This document shows positions 43,829 through 56,075 of a stretch of DNA of 64,000 bases, one piece after another. Made by a program: the position numbers and the translations under genes. This DNA comes from Dryomyza anilis. Its lineage: Eukaryota; Arthropoda; Insecta; Diptera; Dryomyzidae. Position 1 is the stretch's first letter, and each line of letters begins with the position of its first letter. The notes beneath the pieces are model-generated. The model worked only from the letters and a program-made list of their open reading frames with translations. It did not search any database and had not been told where the DNA came from. The stretch covers positions 8,784,858 through 8,848,857 of the forward strand of contig OX638135.1 in the NCBI GenBank assembly GCA_951804985.1. The letters run 5' to 3'.

Positions 43829-44580
43829 ATATAAAACACTATCGCCTACTGTAATTCGAAGGCAATCATATAAAAGTTCTGTAGCGGTACGAATCGCTAC
43901 GTGATTGAAGTATTTGAGTATCCGTCGTCTGTAGACAGTATATATGTACAAATTTATTACCTATGTATTTTGAATATTCACTAATTTTTATATTATTTCA
44001 ATCATAGAGGCCTCTCTAAATAGTGAAAAAGGGAAAAATTGAAAAATGTTGTTGTCAAACTATATTAAATTTCAAACAGTAAAACAGAATGTACTTGGAT
44101 TATTAATAATAGTGATATCAACATATTTAAAGATTTTTGAATTTAGATTAAATTTAAATTTATAAAATTCGAAAATGAGAAACGCTTTTGTATTCCGCAG
44201 AACCAGTTAAAAGGATGTTTTATCTCAGGAAGTAAAAATGTCAAAATGATGTAATATTTTAGATATAGTTTGTTTAGACTTTGCCCAATATTTTCAGTCA
44301 AAAATATTATCTTGCATTAAAAAAATCCTTTATTAAAATAGTATGAAGTTATATCGATATCTTACAGGCAAAAGATAGCAACCAATAGAAAGCACAGAAG
44401 GAGAAAAAAGTCAAAAAATTGAGTAGATAAACTCGAAGTGTCATTTAATTGAGCTAACAATAATAATAGTGTGGCATAATTTTCAAAATATCCAATACTT
44501 GCAGAAAAATGTAGATGTCCCAATTTATTTCAAACAATTTTTCAATTCTTGAATTTTTGGAAATTTTTGATGCAAATTTC
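43829..44580. other. AT-rich spacer before the tandem array
   Basis: No ORF or family similarity recognised. Confidence 0.45.
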
Positions 44581-45250
44581 TACACCCAGAAAAAAATCAT
44601 GGTAAATTGATAGTATTTCAATAGAAAAACAATAATTTATACCATTAAAATTGGTCAACAGGATGCGTCCCATTAGTTCAGTAATATTGAAACTGTTAAT
44701 ACAATGTGAGGTCGTACCATAAATTTTATAATGTGATATTTTAATTACAATAAGAAAGACCTATACAAATTTAATGATAAGTATTATTAATATTATGGTA
44801 TAGTCGTATTACATTTTCCTAATAATATATTAAAACAAAAATGTATTTTAGTTAATTTATTGTATATATTATTTTATTTAAATGTCGAATTTGATATTCA
44901 CTTTTACAACACACACATAAACAGAAACTTCTTGCTGCAAAAGATTATAAAACATTTAATGTTTGCTTTGGTTTCCAATAATTGATTGTAGTACTTGAGT
45001 CTGCAGTTATTTTTGAGTCCATTGCGTTCTGTAATAAATAAAAATATAAATAAATTTATAAATATAATTTATTTACATTAAATATATTGAGTCCTTACCA
45101 ATTTCGCATTTAATAATGTGGATTATTACAAAATACATGCGACCTTTTTGAGTAAACACGCAGAATGACGTACAAAACGAACATGTTTGTATTCGTTTTA
45201 TGTTTTTTTGCACCACGTTTATTATTATAGGAAGAAACCATTAAAACAAC

Positions 45251-45731
45251 TGTATTTATTCTATTTAAAATAATAATATTGAAATATTTAAATTTATGGT
45301 ACTGTATTTTTAAAATACTATTGAATTAATTAGAAAACTTTTGATTTAAAAAGAAAAAACTATTATTACATGAACCATAAGAACAATGGTCGTACCATAA
45401 AGTACTTAATGGTACATTTTCTTCTGAGTGTATGTTTTAATGTATATCAAATAAAATACTTATTACAACGTTAAATTCTGAAATTTTATTTCTATTTATT
45501 CTATTTAAAATAATAATATTGAAATATTTAAATTTATGGTACTGTATTTTTAAAATACTATTGAATTAATTAGAAAACTTTTGATTTAAAAAGAAAAAAA
45601 CTATTATTACATGAACCATAAGAACAATGGTCGTACCATAAAGTACTTAATGGTACATTTTCTTCTGAGTGTATGTTTTAATGTATATCAAATAAAATAC
45701 TTATTAAAACGTTAAATTCTGAAATTTTAAA
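45251..45731. repeat. Local ~240 bp tandem duplication in unit 1
   Basis: tatttattctatttaaaata...aaattctgaaatttt occurs twice in direct succession; unit 2 has it once (49440-49675). Confidence 0.85.
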
Positions 45732-48059
45732 AATACAATATATGTAATACCAGCTCTAGAATACGAATTTTGGCCTAGTTTAACTTTTTTTCCAAAAATG
45801 GACTAAGCCTTTTTGATTCTCAACGACACATTTTATTATACTTTTTAATGTCATAAAAAAATTGTGTAATTTTTTTTTGCAAAACTATTGTATGTTTAGT
45901 GTTTACCAAAATTACTTCAACAATTTTTAGTCCATATAAACGCAAATGCAGAAAATGGTTTTAATATCGTAAAATCAATATAATATAAAATATCACCAGA
46001 GAATTTATTAACCGCATGGGTCGTTTTCAAGAAAACGATACAGAAGATTTGTATAAATATTCCTCCAAATCCTCCTAAATGCTTAAAAATTATTAAAAAT
46101 AGTAAAGAAATAAAAATTTGATTTTTTGTGCATTATGTCATATTTACGATATCGTTTGAATATCTTAAAAATATAATTGGAAAAAATACTTGAAAGCAAA
46201 TACAGTTTATGTTTTTAGTAAAAATTATTTTAGGTTTTTCTTTTTTTTATTATTATACTCAGAAGAAAATTGATCATCAAGTACTTAATAGTACGACCAT
46301 TTGGTGTATGTATTAATCCATGTATTAATTTTTCCAGTATTGTATCTTTACTTTTATTCGTTTCATACTGTTTTATATGAAATATCGTAACTGTTACCAA
46401 ATTATGGTACCGGAATTAAAATGTTACCGGTAAAATATCAGTATGAAAAGTTTTTCAAACTGTAGAAATTGTAGAAAATTATATACTTTTCATATTTTAT
46501 AATTTTTAATTTTTTTTTTGTGAATATCCAATAATATCTTTCAACAACTATAGACGATTTTTCATTTTAAGGATTTTCACAGCAATGTGAAACAAAAAGA
46601 AACAAAACAAACAAAAAGGTTTTAATTCGTTTTACAAAAGCATTAAATAATAATGAAATAATCGTACCTTTATCGATTATTACAATAAATTGATAGTATT
46701 TCAATAGAAAAACAATAATTTATACCATTAAAATTGGTCAATAGGATGCGTCCCATTAGTTCTGTAATATTGAAACTGTTAATACAATGTGTGGTTGTAC
46801 CATACATTTTATAATGTGATATTTTAATTACAATAAGAAAAACCTATACAAATTTAATGATACGTATTATTATTTTATGGTATAGTCGAATTACATTTTC
46901 CTAATAATTTATTAGAACAAAAATGTATTTTAGTTAATTTATTATTTATATTATTTTATTTAAATGTCGAAATTGATATTCACTTTTACAACACACACAT
47001 GAAAAAACACTTCTTGCTGCAAAAGGTTATAACACATATAATGTTTGCTTAGGTTTCCAATAATTGATTGAAGTACTTGAGGCTGCAATTATTTTTGAGT
47101 CCGTTGCCATAAAAATATAAATAAATATGTAAATATAATTTATTTACATTAAATACATTGAGTCCTAACCAATGTCGCGTTTAATAATGTGGAATATTAC
47201 CAAAAAATACATGCGACCATTTTGAGTAAACACGCAGAATGACGTACAAAACGAACATGTTTGTATTCGTTTTATGTTTTTTTACACCACGTTTATTATT
47301 ATAGGAGGAAACCATTAAAACAACAGTATTTATTCTATTTAAAATAATAATATTGAAATATTTAAATTTATGGTACTGAATTTTTCAAATACTATTGAAT
47401 TAATTAGAAAACTTTTGATTTAAAAAGAAAAAACTATTAATACATGAACCATAAGATGGACAGAGAATGGTCGTACCATAAAGTACTTAATGGTACATTT
47501 TCTTCTGAGTGTACGTTAGTACAAATTGCATATGTGCTTCAGCATGAAATACTTGGGGGAATGATCATTTTCAAGGTTTGATAGCTTGCGCTATTAATAT
47601 AGGTCAGTAATGCAATTGTTGGTTTGCATTATCTGTATTGAATTCGACAATTTTATGACTAACATTGATTTAATTTTAAATGAATGAAATTGGTTGCATG
47701 GGCCTAATTTATTTCTTTTCACAATTAATTCTTATCTAATTTTTAAATTATAAGGTCTTCTCCAAATAAATATATATATAAATATATTTTTTATTACTAC
47801 ATTATTTTCTTTAATCTGTCTTGTCCTAATTTATTATGTTTTTTTTCTACTTTTCGTTTTCCTAAATTATTATATATTTTTCTTTCTCCAAATGATGAGT
47901 TATTTAATATTTTATTTTATGTCTTTTCTATATCTTATGGTTAGATTTCTTTTTTTTTAATTTTTACCATGATGTTGCAATTTCCGAATTTAATTGTCAA
48001 CGCTTATCTAATTGGTTTTATATCGTTACTTTTATGGGTTCTATCTAAGGGTAATATTA

Positions 48060-48760
48060 TAATATTTCAGTTTTATCGGCAGGCACTACTTGTGATATGC
48101 CTTTAACAAATTATTATGAATTTTCTTATCCTTCTTTTTAACCAATATCGTGGTGGTCACTGGTCCACTTCTCTCTACGACCACGTAAGGTCCCTTCCAA
48201 ATTGGGGAGAACTTATTTTTCCTAGTTTGGTTTTTCATTAAAACCATGTCGTGTGGTTTGAATTGTATAGGGTTGAGGTTCTTGTCGTATTGTTTTTCGA
48301 CAAATCCTTGGCCCTACATTGATTTTGCCTGACGATCTCGTGTGATCGCTGTATTTGGCACTTTAGTATCTTCTTGCAGTCCTCTGCGTTATAAAAAGGT
48401 GAACATTTACGCTTTAAATTCGTAGGCATGTCGAAGTCAAACCCGTATAACGTATGGAATGGTGTAGACCCGTCGATGTATGCACCGTGTTATTATGAAC
48501 ATTCATTGCAGAATTTAACCATTGGTCCCAGTTCGACACATCCTCTTTAGCAAAACTACGTAAATATTCAGCTAGTGGACGATGACTTCGTTCCAATGAC
48601 CCATTAGCCTGTGGATGGTAGTAGGGTGTTATATGTAATTTTTTAATTCCTAATAATTTACATGTATCCGAAAATAGTTTGGAAACGAAATTCGATCCAT
48701 TGTCTGTTACCAATAACTTGGGTATATTGTGACGTGTAACAATTGCATTGAAAAATACTA
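48060..48760 (-). pseudogene. Gypsy integrase C-terminal fragment, unit 1
   Basis: Matches G2 integrase from ~residue 90: VTRHNIPKLLVTDNGSNF (second catalytic D), HPQANGSLERSH (catalytic E), then a frameshift near 48420 and MPTNLKRKCSP / QIQRSHEIVRQNQ. The N-terminal part and first catalytic D are replaced by the ACACCCAG element. Confidence 0.85.
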
Positions 48761-51700
48761 TGTCTCTACACCCAGAAAAAAAATCATGGAAAATTGATAG
48801 TATTTCAATAGAAAAACAATAATTTATACCATTAAAATTGGTCAATAGGATGCGTCCCATTAGTTCAGTAATATTGAAACTGTTAATACAATGTGTGGTT
48901 GTACCATAAATTTTATAATGTGATATTTTAATTACAATAAGAAAGACCTATACAAATTTAATGATACGTATTATTAATTTTATGGTATTGTCGAATTACA
49001 TTTTCCTAATAATATATTAAAACAAAAATGTATTTTAGTTAATTTATTGTATATATTATTTTATTTAAATGTCAAATTTGTTATTCACTTTTACAACACA
49101 CACATAAACAGACACTTCTTGCTGCAAACAATTATAAAACATTTAATGTTTGCTTTGGTTTCCAATAATTGATTGTAGTACTTGAGTCTGCAGTTATTTT
49201 TGAGTCCATTGCGTTCTGTAATAAATAAAAATATAAATAAATTTATAAATATAATTTATTTACATTAAATATATTGAGTCCTTACCAATTTCGCATTTAA
49301 TAATGTGGATTATTACAAAATACATGCGACCTTTTTGAGTAAACACGCAGAATGACGTACAAAACGAACATGTTTGTATTCGTTTTATGTTTTTTTGCAC
49401 CACGTTTATTATTATAGGAAGAAACCATTAAAACAACAGTATTTATTCTATTTATAATATTGAAATATTTAAATTTATGGTACTGTATTTTTAAAATACT
49501 ATTGAATTAATTAGAAAACTTTTGATTTAAAAAGAAAAAAACTATTATTACATGAACCATAAGAACAATGGTCGTACCATAAAGTACTTAATGGTACATT
49601 TTCTTCTGAGTGTATGTTTTAATGTATATCAAATAACATACTTATTAAAACGTTAAATTCTGAAATTTTAAAAATACAATATATGTAATACCAGCTCTGG
49701 AATACGAATTTTGGCCTAGTTGATTCTCAACGACACATTTTATTATACTTTTTAATGTCATAAAAAAATTGTGTAATTTTTTTTTGCAAAACTATTGTAT
49801 GTTTAGTGTTTACCAAAATTACTTCAACAATTTTTAGTCCATATAAACGCAAATGCAGAAAATGGTTTTAATATCGTAAAATCAATATAATATAAAATAT
49901 CACCAGAGAATTTATTAACCGCATGGGTCGTTTTCAAGAAAACGATACAGAAGATTTGTATAAATATTCCTCCAAATCCTCCTAAATGTTTAAAAATTAT
50001 TAAAAATAGTAAAGAAATAAAAATTTGATTTTTTGTGCATTATGTCATATTTACGATATCGTTTGAATATCTTAAAAATATAATTGGAAAAAATACTTGA
50101 AAGCAAATACAGTTTATGTTTTTAGTAAAAATTATTTTAGGTTTTTCTTTTTTTTATTATTATACTCAGAAGAAAATTGATCATCAAGTACTTAATAGTA
50201 CGACCATTTGGTGTATGTATTAATCCATGTATTAATTTTTCCAGTATTGTATCTTTACTTTTATTCGTTTCATACTGTTTTATATGAAATATCGTAACTG
50301 TTACCAAATTATGGTTCCGGAATTAAAATGTTACCGGTAAAATATCAGTATGAAAAGTTTTTCAAACTGTAGAAAATTATAAAAATTATATACTTTTCAT
50401 ATTTTATAATTTTTAATTTTTTTTTTGTGAATATCCAATAATATCTTTCAACAACTATAGACGATTTTTCATTTTAAGGATTTTCACAGCAATGTAAAAC
50501 AAAAAGAAACAAAACAAACAAAAAGGTTTTAATTCGTTTTACAAAAGCATTAAATAATAATGAAATAATCGTACCTTTATCGATTATTACAATAAATTGA
50601 TAGTATTTCAATAGAAAAACAATAATTTATACCATTAAAATTGGTCAATAGGATGCGTCCCATTAGTTCTGTAATATTGAAACTGTTAATACAATGTGTG
50701 GTTGTACCATACATTTTATAATGTGATATTTTAATTACAATAAGAAAAACCTATACAAATTTAATGATACGTATTATTATTTTATGGTATAGTCGAATTA
50801 CATTTTCCTAATAATTTATTAGAACAAAAATGTATTTTAGTTAATTTATTATTTATATTATTTTATTTAAATGTCGAAATTGATATTCACTTTTACAACA
50901 CACACATGAAAAAACACTTCTTGCTGCAAAAGGTTATAACACATTTAATGTTTGCTTAGGTTTCCAATAATTGATTGAAGTACTTGAGGCTGCAATTATT
51001 TTTGAGTCCGTTGCCATAAAAATATAAATAAATATGTAAATATAATTTATTTACATTAAATACATTGAGTCCTAACCAATGTCGCGTTTAATAATGTGGA
51101 ATATTACCAAAAAATACATGCGACCATTTTGAGTAAACACGCAGAATGACGTACAAAACGAACATGTTTGTATTCGTTTTATGTTTTTTTACACCACGTT
51201 TATTATTATAGGAGGAAACCATTAAAACAACAGTATTTATTCTATTTAAAATAATAATATTGAAATATTTAAATTTATGGTACTGAATTTTTCAAATACT
51301 ATTGAATTAATTAGAAAACTTTTGATTTAAAAAGAAAAAACTATTAATACATGAACCATAAGATGGACAGAGAATGGTCGTACCATAAAGTACTTAATTG
51401 TACATTTTCTTCTGAGTATACGTTAGAACAAATTGCATATGTGCTTCAGCATGAAATACTTGGGGGAATGATCATTTTCAAGGTTTGATAGCTTGCGCTA
51501 TTAGTATAGGTCAGTAATGCAATTGTTGGTTTGCATTATCTGTATTGAATTCGACAATTTTATGACTAACATTGATTTAATTTTAAATGAATGAAATTGG
51601 TTGCATGGGCATAATTTATTTCTTTTCACAATTAATTCTTATCTAATTTTTAAATTATAAGGTCTTCTCCAAATAAATATATATATATAAATATATTTTT

Positions 51701-51943
51701 TATTACTACATTATTTTCTTTAATCTGTCTTGTCCTAATTTATTATTTTTTTTTTTACTTTTCGTTTTCCTAAATTATTATATATTTTTCTTTCTCTAAA
51801 TGACGAGTTATTTAATATTTTATTTTATGTCTTTTCTATATCTTATGGTTAGATTTCTTTTTTTTTAATTTTTACCTTGATGTTGCAATTTCCGAATTTA
51901 ATTGTCAACGCTTAGCTAATTGGTTTTATATCGTTACTTTTAT

Positions 51944-51993
51944 GAAATATTATAATATTACCCTTAGATAGAAGGGTAATATTATAATATTTC
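51944..51993. repeat. Perfect 22-bp-arm palindrome private to unit 2
   Basis: gaaatattataatattaccc tt and its complement flank a 6-base loop agatag. Unit 1 (48025-48070) has only one arm (aagggtaatattataatattt). Confidence 0.85.
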
Positions 51994-52009
51994 AGTTTTA
52001 ACGGCAGGC

Positions 52010-52680
52010 ACTACTTGTGATATGCCTTTAACAAATTATTATGAATTTTCTTATCCTTATTTTTAACCAATATCGTGGTGGTCACTGGTCCACTTCCCTC
52101 TACGACCACGTAAGGTCCCTTCCAAATTGGGGAGAACTTATTTTTCCTAGTTTGGTTTTTCATTAAAACCATGTCGTGTGGTTTGAATTGTATAGGGTTG
52201 AGGTTCTTGTCGTATTGTTTTTCGACAAATCCTTGGCCCTACATTGATTTTGCCTGACGATCTCGTGTGATCGCTGTATTTGGCACTTTAGTATCTTCTT
52301 GCAGTCCTCTGCGTTATACAAAGGTGAACATTTACGCTTTAAATTCGTAGGCATGTCGAAGTCAAACCCGTATAACGTATGGAATGGTGTCGACCCGTCG
52401 ATGTATGAACCGTGTTATTATGAACATTCATTGCAGAATTTAACCATTGGTCCCAGTTCGACACATCCTCTTTAGCAAAACTACGTAAATATTCAGCTAG
52501 TGGACGATGACTTCGTTCCAATGACCCATTAGCCTGTGGATGGTAGTAGGGTGTTATATGTAATTTTTTAATTCCTAATAATTTACATGTATCCGAAAAT
52601 AGTTTGGAAACGAAATTCGATCCATTGTCTGTTACCAATAACTTGGGTATATTGTGACGTGTAACAATTGCATTGAAAAA
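52010..52680 (-). pseudogene. Gypsy integrase C-terminal fragment, unit 2
   Basis: Almost the same as 48060-48760, including the same frameshift and the same junction with the ACACCCAG element. The two predicted fragments differ by only a couple of residues (for example F/L after KRKCSP). Confidence 0.85.
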
Positions 52681-52691
52681 TACTATGTCTC

Positions 52692-54212
52692 TACACCCAG
52701 AAAAAAAATCATGGAAAATTGATAGTATTTCAATAGAAAAACAATAATTTATACCATTAAAATTGGTCAATAGGATGCGTCCCATTAGTTCAGTAATATT
52801 GAAACTGTTAATACAATGTGTGGTTGTACCATAAATTTTATAATGTGATATTTTAATTACAATAAGAAAGACCTATACAAATTTAATGATACGTATTATT
52901 AATTTTATGGTATTGTCGAATTACATTTTCCTAATAATTTATTAATACAAAAATGTATTTTAGTTAATTTATTGTATATATTATTTTATTTAAATGTCAA
53001 AATTGATAATCACTTTTACAACACACATAAAGAGACACTTCTTGCTGCAAAAGGTTATAACACATTTAATGTTTGCTTTGGTTTCCAATAATTGATTGTA
53101 GTTCTTGAGTCTGCAGTTATTTTTGAGTCCGTTGCCATAATAGAAGTTCGATGTATTATTTATTTTCTGTAATAAATAAAACCAGTTGGGAAGGTTAGAT
53201 CACATGAGAAATTTTAAAGTAGGTGTAATTATGATAGGATTATAAAAATTATAGTCGGTCTAAGCCGACTATAAATACCCTACACATATGTGTGGTTACC
53301 ATTCAAAGTGATATATAGGTCACCAGGGTATACGAATCCTGAAAATAACTACAAACATTCAATCGCTGAAGAATTTCCATTCATTTGATACCCATATTTA
53401 CAAATGGGTAGGTGTACCGAATTTCGATTTTTTTTTTGTGAACCACAAGTCTTTTCTCCGGAAAACATTATTATCATGTATTTGAGCATGATGTCAATAT
53501 ATATTTGACCAAAAAAGTTTACCTAAGCACGTATACATAAAAATTGATCTTTATATGTACATTTTATATAAGGTATTTGAACATAAGTGGTCGGATCATA
53601 GGTCACAATGGACCGATCTCGCCAATCGCACATACAGCGTAGGTATATTAGTAATCTATGTTATAAGTTTCATTTATCTAGCTCTTCAATTTTAAAAGTA
53701 GTGGGGATTTCAACAGACAGACAGACGGACATCGCTAAATCGACTCAGGAGGTCATGCTGATCAAGAATATATATACTTTTCCATACCGGAGATGCTTCC
53801 TTCTGGGTGTTACAAACGGCGTACCAAATTGAATATACCCTTTCACTCTTAGTGTAGGGTATAAATATAAATAAATATATAAATATAATTTATTTACATT
53901 AAATACATTGAGTCCTTACCAATGTCGCGTTTAATAATATGGATTATTACAAAAAATTACATGCGACCATTTGGAGTAAACACGCAGAATGACGTACAAA
54001 ACGAACATGTTTGTATTCGTTTTACGTTTTTCAGACCACGTTTATTATTATAGGAGGAAACCATTAAAACAACAGTATTTATTCTATTTAAAATAATAAT
54101 ATTGAAATAATTAAATTTATGTTACTGAATTTGTCCAAATACTATTGAATTAATTAGAAAACTTTAGATTTAAAAAGAAAAAACTATTAATACATGAACC
54201 ATAAGACAAATG
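52692..54212. repeat. Tandem unit 3, partial, containing a mini-me
   Basis: Starts ctacacccagaaaaaaaatc as in unit 2. Left part 52692-53180, mini-me 53181-53863, then the right part of the same element to about 54212 (ccataagacaaatggtc), where gypsy G3 sequence begins. Confidence 0.82.
53181..53863 (+). mobile_element. mini-me/DINE-1-like element inserted in unit 3
   Basis: Same start and end as 13451-14123. The uninterrupted site in unit 2 (about 49218-49245, ctgtaataaataaaaatata) shows insertion within an A/T run with no clear duplication, as expected for a Helitron-type element. Confidence 0.85.
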
Positions 54213-54263
54213 GTCACGCAAGACGTGATGTCTGATCTTTTAAGTTTGATATACCCTTTAGGG

Positions 54264-55942
54264 CAGGCATGTCAAACTCATTTGGCATCACGGGCCGCAT
54301 TGGTAACTCAAAAAGTGAGGCGGGCCGAAATTGTAAAAATCACTCATTTTTTACATTTGGTTCTTCTGTTGTAAAATAAAATGTAATGTTAAGATGATAA
54401 AATTTTCCATTGATTCTTTTTAAAAGCGCCGCAGGCGTTTTTTTTTATCGAATATGAATGTTCGAACTTCTTTGATCCTGCCAAAAATGTTGTCTGGGGT
54501 ATATACAATGGAGTATATTTCTAACACTAGAGACAATTTTATAAAACAGATCTAACAATCATCCAAAATTGTTGCAACTTTTTATGTCCGCAAAATAGTT
54601 CTTGTACCAATATCGAAGGCCAAATCGTACTAAAACTGCAAAAATAGTTCAAAGCGACATATCGCCGTTTTTTTCCAAACGATAATAAAAACGATTCTAG
54701 ATTAATATTGCATCAAATAGTTCAAATATATAGAGATATATTTCAATACATTGCGATGTGGAAAATGTTTAAATATCCTAACATAAAATTTTACTGTACG
54801 AAAATTACGAAATTTTAAAAATTAGCAACGAGATCGGATTTTTGTTATCCACGTTAGTTCGAGAAAATTTCGAGTCATAAATCACATGGCTTACCAAATT
54901 TTTTAGGTTTTTGGTACAAATAATACCTAAACATATTGTAAAAGTTTGTTTTTCAAATATCTTATATAATTTTGATATTTATATAAATTTGAAAAGGGTT
55001 CCTTTTTATGTACAATTTATTTAAATTGCAAGGACAATCCATTGATTAGATGTTCGGATTTAGGAGTTATGACGAAGTTTGTTTTATTATTCTTAACACG
55101 AGGTTTGCAGTATTCTACGGTCGAGTTTTTTTTTTCTACAACCAAAAAAATTAATTATACATTATTTTTTTTTAAACTTTGGAGCACTGTATCTCTAGGG
55201 AGGGTGAGTCTTGAACTCTGGTAGATTTGGTGTGGAATGTCTCTAATACAAGAAGTTTTACTTGCTAAAAAAAAAAATGTTAAAATTAATCCAATTACAA
55301 TTTGTACAATGCAAGACTCTTGTCTGCAAATTTTTGATTCTTGTTTTATTCTGATTGCGCCTTTATTTGATACTGGAGCTGATTCCGAAAATGGTTTTGT
55401 TAAATACTGTCCAGTTTTTAAGATTTTTAAGTTTTAATTATTTTTCTCTCCTTTTATTTTTAATAGTCGAACCAAAAACAATAATGTAATTTTACTTCGG
55501 TGTTAGATGTACAAAACAATGCGCTACCATATATTTTTTATAAATGCCGGTGAAATATAGCCTATGAAATTTAAAACTTAACATTACATTTAAAATTTTA
55601 TGAATATAAAACAATATTACTTGATGAAAAAAAGGTAAACATTATTTTTATGCCATTTGTGCAACGCCATTTATAATATTTAAAATAAAATTTAGGAAAA
55701 TAAATTAAGACTCTATATTAAAAACTCATCAATTTCTTCTTATTAAATTTTGGAAATAAAAAAAAATATTGATTATTTTTTAATAAATTAATAAGTTTTT
55801 AACCAAGATTAGCAAGAATTTAATATCATTTTAACGCCTGAAAATAAAATATTTTAAATATATACTTATATTTTTTTTATAATAATATATTTTTTTTATA
55901 TTATTTAAAAAGTCTTCGCGGGCCGCGTGTTTGACATGCCTG
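54264..55942. mobile_element. hAT-like nonautonomous DNA transposon
   Basis: 1679 bp. Ends CAGGCATGTCAAAC...GTTTGACATGCCTG, with subterminal gcgggccg / cgggccgc pairs. An 8-bp duplication CTTTAGGG flanks it (54256-54263, 55943-55950). Both features are typical of hAT. No transposase frame; a fragment of the GGGCCATTCC MITE lies near 55195-55240. Confidence 0.92.
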
Positions 55943-55950
55943 CTTTAGGG

Positions 55951-56067
55951 GCTGATGATTCTGTTAAATTCGAAATGACCAAGACCTGTACTGAAAGCAG
56001 TTTTTTATTTGTCACTATCTTCAACTAGAACCTGATGGTAACCACTTGCTAAATCTAGTGTAGAAAA
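55951..56067 (-). pseudogene. Gypsy RT fragment of G3 between hAT-like and P-like insertions
   Basis: Minus frame LASGYHQVLVEDSDK, stop, then KTAFSTGLGHFEFNR: RT motif around the catalytic D of LDLASG. Continues across the insertions on both sides. Confidence 0.78.
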
Positions 56068-56075
56068 ATACCGAC

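Larger units (their letters stand above)
44581..48770. repeat. Tandem unit 1 (repeat element plus integrase fragment)
   Basis: Begins ctacacccagaaaaaaatca. Contains an ACACCCAG...TCAGAAGAAAA element (44581-45431), a tandem duplication of ~240 bp (45251-45731) that unit 2 lacks, an AT-rich section, a second copy of the element interior (46690-47512) and a minus-strand integrase fragment (48060-48760). Confidence 0.85.
48771..52691. repeat. Tandem unit 2
   Basis: ~3.92 kb, same content and order as unit 1, with the ORF-track landmarks offset by 3925 bp. Very few differences by eye. It carries a local palindrome at 51944-51993 absent from unit 1. Confidence 0.88.

Noticed and set aside
44581..54212. 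A CRISPR-like or coding system in the large repeated region
   Set aside because: Repeat units are kilobases long, AT-rich, transposon-derived and carry only integrase fragments; no short regular direct repeats with unique spacers.
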